A DNA stretch of 64,000 nucleotides from contig CAZRBY010000001.1 of assembly GCA_964598495.1 (NCBI GenBank), forward strand, positions 1 to 64,000, given 5' to 3'. Positions 59,345 through 64,000 of the stretch are shown piece after piece. The stretch's first letter is position 1. Each line of letters opens with the position of its first letter. The notes under the pieces were generated by a model. The model was not told where the DNA came from and did no database searches. It worked only from the letters and a program-made list of their open reading frames with translations. Made by a program: the position numbers and the translations under genes. Source of the stretch: Cacconaster sp964598495 (lineage in GTDB: Bacteria > Bacteroidota > Bacteroidia > Bacteroidales > UBA932).

Positions 59345-61987
59345 ATGAAAAGGAGAGTGTTTTTAACGATTTTGACGGCCTTCGTTTTCTGCTGTTTTCA
59401 GGTAGCGGGACAATCTCCCGCCAACTCCATTCTCATAAAAGGCGGCCTTGTGTATGACGGCTCCCTCAATAAACCTGTCAAATGTGACGTGTTGGTCATC
59501 GGAGAACGAATTGCATTTGTCGGAGACTATTCCGGCAAAACGGCTGACAGAGTAATTGATGCTTCAGGTTATATTGTAACTCCGGGCTTCATAGATCCTC
59601 ACTCACACTCGGACGGAGATTTCCTCAAAGAGAGAAAATCCAATGAAAACTACCTGCAAATGGGCGTAACCACCGTTCTTTGCGGACAATGCGGATCGGG
59701 ATCCTGGCCGATGACCGAGACATTTGAAAAGATGAGAACTCAGGGTATGGGCACCAACTGCGGACTCTTTCTGGGTCACTCTCCTTTGCGCAGGGCAGTA
59801 CTGGGAGAGGATCAGATGAGAGATGCCACTAAGGAGGAAATAGAAAAAATGAAACAACTGGCAACCGAAGCGATGAATCTGGGTGCCTTCGGTATTTCCA
59901 CCGGACTTTATTACCTTCCCGGAACATTTACAAGTACTGAAGAGCTTATTGAAGTAATATCCGCCATCTCTGATTACGGCGGCATCTACACTACCCATAT
60001 CCGTAGCGAAGGTACATCCGGAGTAGGGCTTGACAGTGCAGTCAACGAAGCAATACGAATAGCACGGGAAGCTCAAGTGCAATTAAATATATCACATATA
60101 AAATCAAGCGGAGCCACAAACGGCAGTTCGGGCAGGATTATAGCAGCCATAGAAGCTGCTCGGAAAGAAGGATTGTACATTACCGCGGACCAATATCCTT
60201 ATCTGGCCTCAAGCACCGCACTTTCATCAGCATTACTTCCTAAATGGGCCCAGCTCGGCGGCAGAAGTGCCTACCTGCGCAGATTTGACCATCCTGATAC
60301 CCTGCGTATGATAAAAGAGGAGATCAAGGCCAATATCACCGTTCGTGGCGGAGCAGGTTCTATAATGATCATCAAAGGCAATATCAGGGAGTATATCGGG
60401 AAACACCTCAACTCAATTGCAAAAGAGATGAAACTTTCCCTCGAAGATGCAGTGGTGGAAATCCTCCGACAAGGGGCTCCTTCCATCGCAAACTTCAACT
60501 TAAGCGAAAAAGATGTCTGCAACTATATGCAACAGCTCTGGGTGATGACTTGTACCGACGGCAGTTTTGGAGGCCACCCGCGAGCCACCGGTTCATACCC
60601 GCACAAAATACAACACTACGTTCTAAAAAAGAAAATCCTTACGCTGCAACAGATGATCCACAAAAGCACCGGAAAAGTGGCGCAGACATATGGCATTGAG
60701 GGACGCGGCTTCATCAAAGAGGGCTTTTATGCCGATATACTGGTATTCAAACCGAAAGAATTTCGGGCAAATTCAACCTATGCCAACGCCTCCGCATACG
60801 CCTCAGGACTGAAGCTCCAGCTTGTCAACGGTGAAATTACCATCGAAAACAGCAAATACAACGGCACTCTTGCCGGCAAACCGCTTAAAATGAAAAACAG
60901 CTCCAAGGATCCCGCAATATTTGAGTCACTGATGAATCAGAGAATGAAAAAATATGGGGCAATCGGACTCATAACCGCTGTCGTAAGAGACAATGAAATC
61001 GTATATCACCATTCCTTCGGCAGCAAAGACCTTGAAGGCAATCCTTTTAGGGGTGATGAGCGCGACGTCGTGCGCATCGCTTCAATTTCCAAATCATTCT
61101 GCGCCCTTTCGATAATGCAGTTGCTGGAACAAGGCAAGATGGATCTGGATGCCGATGTAGGAGAAATTCTCGGTTTCAAGGTGAGAAATCCGTTATTTCC
61201 GGATGACAAAATAACCGTTTCGATGCTTTTGAGCCATACGTCATCACTGAATGATTCACAAGGCTATAAAACTCTCGACAGGATCAATCCATCGAAAAAC
61301 CTCAACTACACCAAATGTTATGGCAATTATGCTCCGGGAATGGGATACAGATATTGTAATCTCAACTTCAATATGCTCGGTGCAATTGTGGAAAAAATTT
61401 CCGGCGTAAGGTATGACCGCTATGTCAAGCAGAACATACTGGATCCTCTCGGTCTTACCGGAAGTCTCAACATAGCCGACATACCGGATACGACAATCTG
61501 TGTTCCGCTTTATGAATACAACGAAGGTAAAGGGGGTTTTATACATAGACCTGAGGCCTATGATCCTTTGGCAAAGAGTGATCAAGACTATGTGTTGGGC
61601 TATGATCCCGCTCTATTCTCCACCACGGGCGGAATGAAAATGAGTGCACTCGATCTTGCCCTATATATGATGATGCACATCAATTACGGCACACTTGACG
61701 GAGTCAGGATTGTCGATGAGAGCAGTGCACGTTTGATGCAGTCAATACAAACTCCGACCGATGTTCCGGGCATCTATTACGGCTATGCGATGAGGACAAT
61801 GCAGGATGTCTGGATTCCCGGCTTTGTAACTCATGGTCACACAGGATCGGCATACGGTATGAAAAGCAGCATGACATTTGATCCGATTCGTAAAAACGGA
61901 GTTGTAACTCTCTGCAACGGACATAAAAGCAAAGAGCGGCCTACCGAAGATTTCGACAGACTGCTCTTTGCATTCTTTTTCAGATAG
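59345..61987 (+). CDS. Fused N-acyl-D-amino-acid deacylase and beta-lactamase-fold serine hydrolase
   Basis: 880 residues. Signal peptide ending QVAGQ. The N-terminal half (about 20-520) is a D-aminoacylase/dipeptidase-type amidohydrolase: TPGFIDPHSHSDGD (metal His), GVTTVLCGQCGSGSW, NISHIKSSG, TCTDGSFGGHPRATGSYPH. The C-terminal half (about 540-880) is a class C-like serine hydrolase with SISK (S-x-x-K), YCN (Y-x-N) and HTG. Such fusions may act on D-amino-acid-containing peptides from cell-wall turnover. Both sets of catalytic residues are intact. Confidence 0.88.
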   Translation: MKRRVFLTILTAFVFCCFQVAGQSPANSILIKGGLVYDGSLNKPVKCDVLVIGERIAFVGDYSGKTADRVIDASGYIVTPGFIDPHSHSDGDFLKERKSNENYLQMGVTTVLCGQCGSGSWPMTETFEKMRTQGMGTNCGLFLGHSPLRRAVLGEDQMRDATKEEIEKMKQLATEAMNLGAFGISTGLYYLPGTFTSTEELIEVISAISDYGGIYTTHIRSEGTSGVGLDSAVNEAIRIAREAQVQLNISHIKSSGATNGSSGRIIAAIEAARKEGLYITADQYPYLASSTALSSALLPKWAQLGGRSAYLRRFDHPDTLRMIKEEIKANITVRGGAGSIMIIKGNIREYIGKHLNSIAKEMKLSLEDAVVEILRQGAPSIANFNLSEKDVCNYMQQLWVMTCTDGSFGGHPRATGSYPHKIQHYVLKKKILTLQQMIHKSTGKVAQTYGIEGRGFIKEGFYADILVFKPKEFRANSTYANASAYASGLKLQLVNGEITIENSKYNGTLAGKPLKMKNSSKDPAIFESLMNQRMKKYGAIGLITAVVRDNEIVYHHSFGSKDLEGNPFRGDERDVVRIASISKSFCALSIMQLLEQGKMDLDADVGEILGFKVRNPLFPDDKITVSMLLSHTSSLNDSQGYKTLDRINPSKNLNYTKCYGNYAPGMGYRYCNLNFNMLGAIVEKISGVRYDRYVKQNILDPLGLTGSLNIADIPDTTICVPLYEYNEGKGGFIHRPEAYDPLAKSDQDYVLGYDPALFSTTGGMKMSALDLALYMMMHINYGTLDGVRIVDESSARLMQSIQTPTDVPGIYYGYAMRTMQDVWIPGFVTHGHTGSAYGMKSSMTFDPIRKNGVVTLCNGHKSKERPTEDFDRLLFAFFFR

Positions 61988-61990
61988 AGA

Positions 61991-63655
61991 CTACAGCGGA
62001 TTCTGCTCGCAAAGCGGATTTGAGGCGATCTCGTTGTAGGGAATCAGCCACTGCCAGAACTCGTCAACAGAAGGTTTACCGGTTGTCCTGGCCTTTTCGC
62101 CAGGCATCTGTTCACCGTACATGTTGTAGTTTGAAGCCAAAGGGTCAAGAGGTGCTACTTTCGAGTTTTTCCAAGGAGCCACTTTGACGTTTGTTCCCCA
62201 TCCGTTGGCCGTACCACCCTGATTGTAACCATCACGGGGCTTGGGTCCTCGATCTATGGCTTGATCAAGTCGTTTAAGGTCGTGCCAGCGAGCGCCGTGT
62301 TCGGCCCAGAGTTCAACCCTTCTCTGCCAGATTACTGCTTCCGCAAGAGCCTCTCCCGTACTTGTGGGCTTCGCATATTGGGGGTCGCGATGATGCGCTA
62401 TGGTGTAGAGCATATCTTGCGCCTTGTCATTTTGACCGGCACGGGCGTAGCCCTCTGCCGCTATCAAATACATCTCGGGAAGACGCATATAGGCAACATC
62501 ATGGTAGTCATTCTGCGTCTGGTTGTCATCCACAATCCATTTCTGCGACATCCAGCAAGCCAAACGCGATGAGGTACTGCCGGGGAGATAGAGTTCCTTG
62601 GCTGTGTAGGGATCCTCCACCCAAAGGCGTTTTCTCACGTCAGACTCGGGAATTGTTTTATATAAAAGATTGAGGATAGCCCTCGGACTGCTTCTGTTGT
62701 AGGCTGCGTAGTTGTTGGAGATGAAATTGTGCCAAGATCTATTTCCACCTCCCTGTGAATTGTCTTCTTTGGCAATAAGTCCCCATAGCCACTCTGTGTT
62801 AGTTGCGTCACTGGCTCGGTTGACTACGGTAGTATAAGTATCAGCCTGGAGCTTGGCTCCGGAATTTTTGATGACATATTCTGCATCGGCTGCAGCTTCA
62901 CTCCATTTACCCATAGTCAAATAGACTCTGGCGCGAATGCCTCTCACAACATATTTGTCAAAATGTGACTTGTTAACCTTTTTGATATTGCATTTGTCGA
63001 GATATTCGAATGCAGTACCAAGGTCTGCCAGAATCTGCGCATAGGTCTCTTCAACCGAACTCCTGGCCATAGGATCCGGGGAAGGAGTCAGACGCAGAAT
63101 TACACCGGGTTGAGTATTGTTGCCGGCAGGATCATATCTTTTAGCCCAAGCCTGCACAAGCTCGAACAATGCGAATGCACGATAGGCGTAAGCCTCTCCC
63201 GCCGCCAAATAGCCATATTGTTCCGAACCTGGCATACCGGCATCATAGGCCTCGATTACCTTGTTGGCATTGTTAATTACCCTGTAAAATAATTTCCAGT
63301 AATAATTTAGGTCATTGTATTTGTGAGAGAGATCGCGGTGATGCGTCAGCTGCGCACAGAATTTGTACATCACATTGTCGTAGGTCCATACCACATCATC
63401 AGCCATAAAGGCGAGATGGAGGCAGAAAGTTGGATAACCTCCCTGTCCGTTCCAGGAAGTAGTGGTGCCGCTGGAGTTACCTTCGTACATCATACGGTGA
63501 ATACCGTTGATGGCCATCATGGCATTTTCGGTGCTGCTGAAGATACTCGCCTCATCAACTGAAGATGTAGGTGCCGTATCCAGAAACTCTTTACTGCAAG
63601 ACCAGACGGTAAGCAGAGCGGCTGTAATTAGCATGATAGGATATATTCGTTTCAT
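61991..63655 (-). CDS. susD: RagB/SusD-family nutrient-binding lipoprotein
   Basis: 554 residues. Lipoprotein signal MKRIYPIMLITAALLTVWSC. Typical SusD N-terminus (LDTAPTSSVDEASIFSSTENAMMAINGIHRMMYEG) and TPR-like AYAYRAFALFELVQAWAKRYDP region. Outer-surface lipoprotein that closes a SusC channel over its substrate. It follows the SusC gene by 11 nt. The neighbouring M14 peptidase and D-aminoacylase fusion hint at peptide or amino-sugar substrates. Confidence 0.94.
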   Translation of the reverse strand: MKRIYPIMLITAALLTVWSCSKEFLDTAPTSSVDEASIFSSTENAMMAINGIHRMMYEGNSSGTTTSWNGQGGYPTFCLHLAFMADDVVWTYDNVMYKFCAQLTHHRDLSHKYNDLNYYWKLFYRVINNANKVIEAYDAGMPGSEQYGYLAAGEAYAYRAFALFELVQAWAKRYDPAGNNTQPGVILRLTPSPDPMARSSVEETYAQILADLGTAFEYLDKCNIKKVNKSHFDKYVVRGIRARVYLTMGKWSEAAADAEYVIKNSGAKLQADTYTTVVNRASDATNTEWLWGLIAKEDNSQGGGNRSWHNFISNNYAAYNRSSPRAILNLLYKTIPESDVRKRLWVEDPYTAKELYLPGSTSSRLACWMSQKWIVDDNQTQNDYHDVAYMRLPEMYLIAAEGYARAGQNDKAQDMLYTIAHHRDPQYAKPTSTGEALAEAVIWQRRVELWAEHGARWHDLKRLDQAIDRGPKPRDGYNQGGTANGWGTNVKVAPWKNSKVAPLDPLASNYNMYGEQMPGEKARTTGKPSVDEFWQWLIPYNEIASNPLCEQNPL

Positions 63656-63666
63656 ATCAGTAAGCT

Positions 63667-64000
63667 TTATAGAGTAATATTAACACCAAGTGAAATGGTC
63701 CTTGAAGGACTGAAGCGGTCTCCGCCGGAGTCATAATTGCTCAACGTATAGTTAGAATTAAGACCCATGCGGGCATTGAATACATAGAGATGATCTCCTG
63801 CTAAATACACCTGGATTTTGCTGAGTTTGATCCTTTCGCACCACTTCTTAGGAAGCGAATAGGCAATGTTGAGACTGTTTATCTCGAGCATATTGGTGGT
63901 GGTAAGCCATCTGGTTGAACGCGCACCATGGACATTTGATGCGTAGGTAGAGTTGGTTGTCAAAATGGGCACATTCGTAACATCGCCCGGTTTGCGCCAC
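63667..64000 (-). CDS. susC: SusC/RagA-family TonB-dependent transporter, C-terminal end (partial)
   Basis: At least 110 residues in frame from the right edge to the stop at 63667. C-terminal barrel strands with NMLEINSLNIAYSLP, QVYLAGDHLYVFNARM and the ending SRTISLGVNITL are typical of SusC/RagA C-termini. The gene continues beyond the window. Partner of the downstream SusD. Confidence 0.9.
   Translation of the reverse strand, partial: WRKPGDVTNVPILTTNSTYASNVHGARSTRWLTTTNMLEINSLNIAYSLPKKWCERIKLSKIQVYLAGDHLYVFNARMGLNSNYTLSNYDSGGDRFSPSRTISLGVNITL

Overview
This window looks like a chromosomal segment of a Bacteroidota bacterium, most likely order Bacteroidales. The evidence is a SusC/SusD pair, a DUF4249/TonB-receptor pair, DUF4271, DUF2723 and DUF5106 proteins, a fused SecDF, lipoproteins typical of the phylum, and many promoters with the Bacteroidota -7 element TAnnTTTG (often with a TTTG/TTG about 20 nt upstream) instead of strong Shine-Dalgarno sites. 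It encodes a B12-dependent class II ribonucleotide reductase and tryptophanase. I cannot place it below order. Two 10-N gaps (21901-21910 and 53853-53862) show a scaffolded draft, and the second gap has a suspicious flank.

Layout. 1-3251: the tail of an unknown gene, then a frameshifted DUF4249 lipoprotein and its TonB-dependent receptor. 3303-7235: a compact toxin-antitoxin island. It holds an AbiEi/AbiEii pair on + behind a 51-nt operator-like palindrome, then, converging on it, a three-gene - strand operon (AbiEi-like, AbiEii-like, YgjP/DUF45 metallopeptidase). 7442-12849: a serpin lipoprotein, then nrdJ-ispE-deoxynucleoside kinase behind a hairpin-rich leader. 13091-17964: a ThiL/AIR-synthase-like protein and a sufB-pnuC-sufC-sufD operon. 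18112-21763: a LolC/E-type permease, rbfA, tyrS and a phosphopantetheinyl transferase. 21925-27539: tRNA-Gln, a Tat-type Gfo/Idh/MocA oxidoreductase, a 46-codon peptide gene with a large surface lipoprotein, and an AAA/DUF4143 ATPase behind repeats. 27611-31399: a propeller-type sensor kinase and LytTR regulator. 31440-42920: YqaA, tadA, groEL/groES, a DUF5106 lipoprotein, a 1001-aa gluzincin-like/propeller/barrel protein, a second PnuC, uvrC and a fused two-domain acyltransferase. 42938-45307: yidD, rnpA, hemD, DUF4271 and a SUI1 factor. 45391-53151: DUF2723 protein, tnaA and secDF. 53269-56744: a PD40/SPOR protein, NfeD and FloA. 56828-64000: an M14 peptidase, a D-aminoacylase/beta-lactamase-fold fusion, and susD plus partial susC.

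Main things to follow up. (1) Four intergenic arrays of degenerate 7-nt units (7343-7455, 8856-8911, 31926-31989, 48536-48634) all have the same orientation, and each overlaps the stop codon of a minus-strand gene; I know no named family that fits. (2) The abiEi-abiEii-ygjP-like operon faces a second abiE pair with its own promoter palindrome. (3) The leader of nrdJ has four possible hairpins, one of them attenuator-like, and three exact-period 12-bp direct repeats next to it. (4) Sequences matching the sigma-54 -24/-12 spacing lie upstream of groES and sufB. (5) A 46-aa small protein gene lies directly upstream of the fimbrillin/propeller-like lipoprotein. (6) Two families of exact-period tandem repeats (21 bp and 33 bp) lie upstream of the AAA/DUF4143 ATPase.
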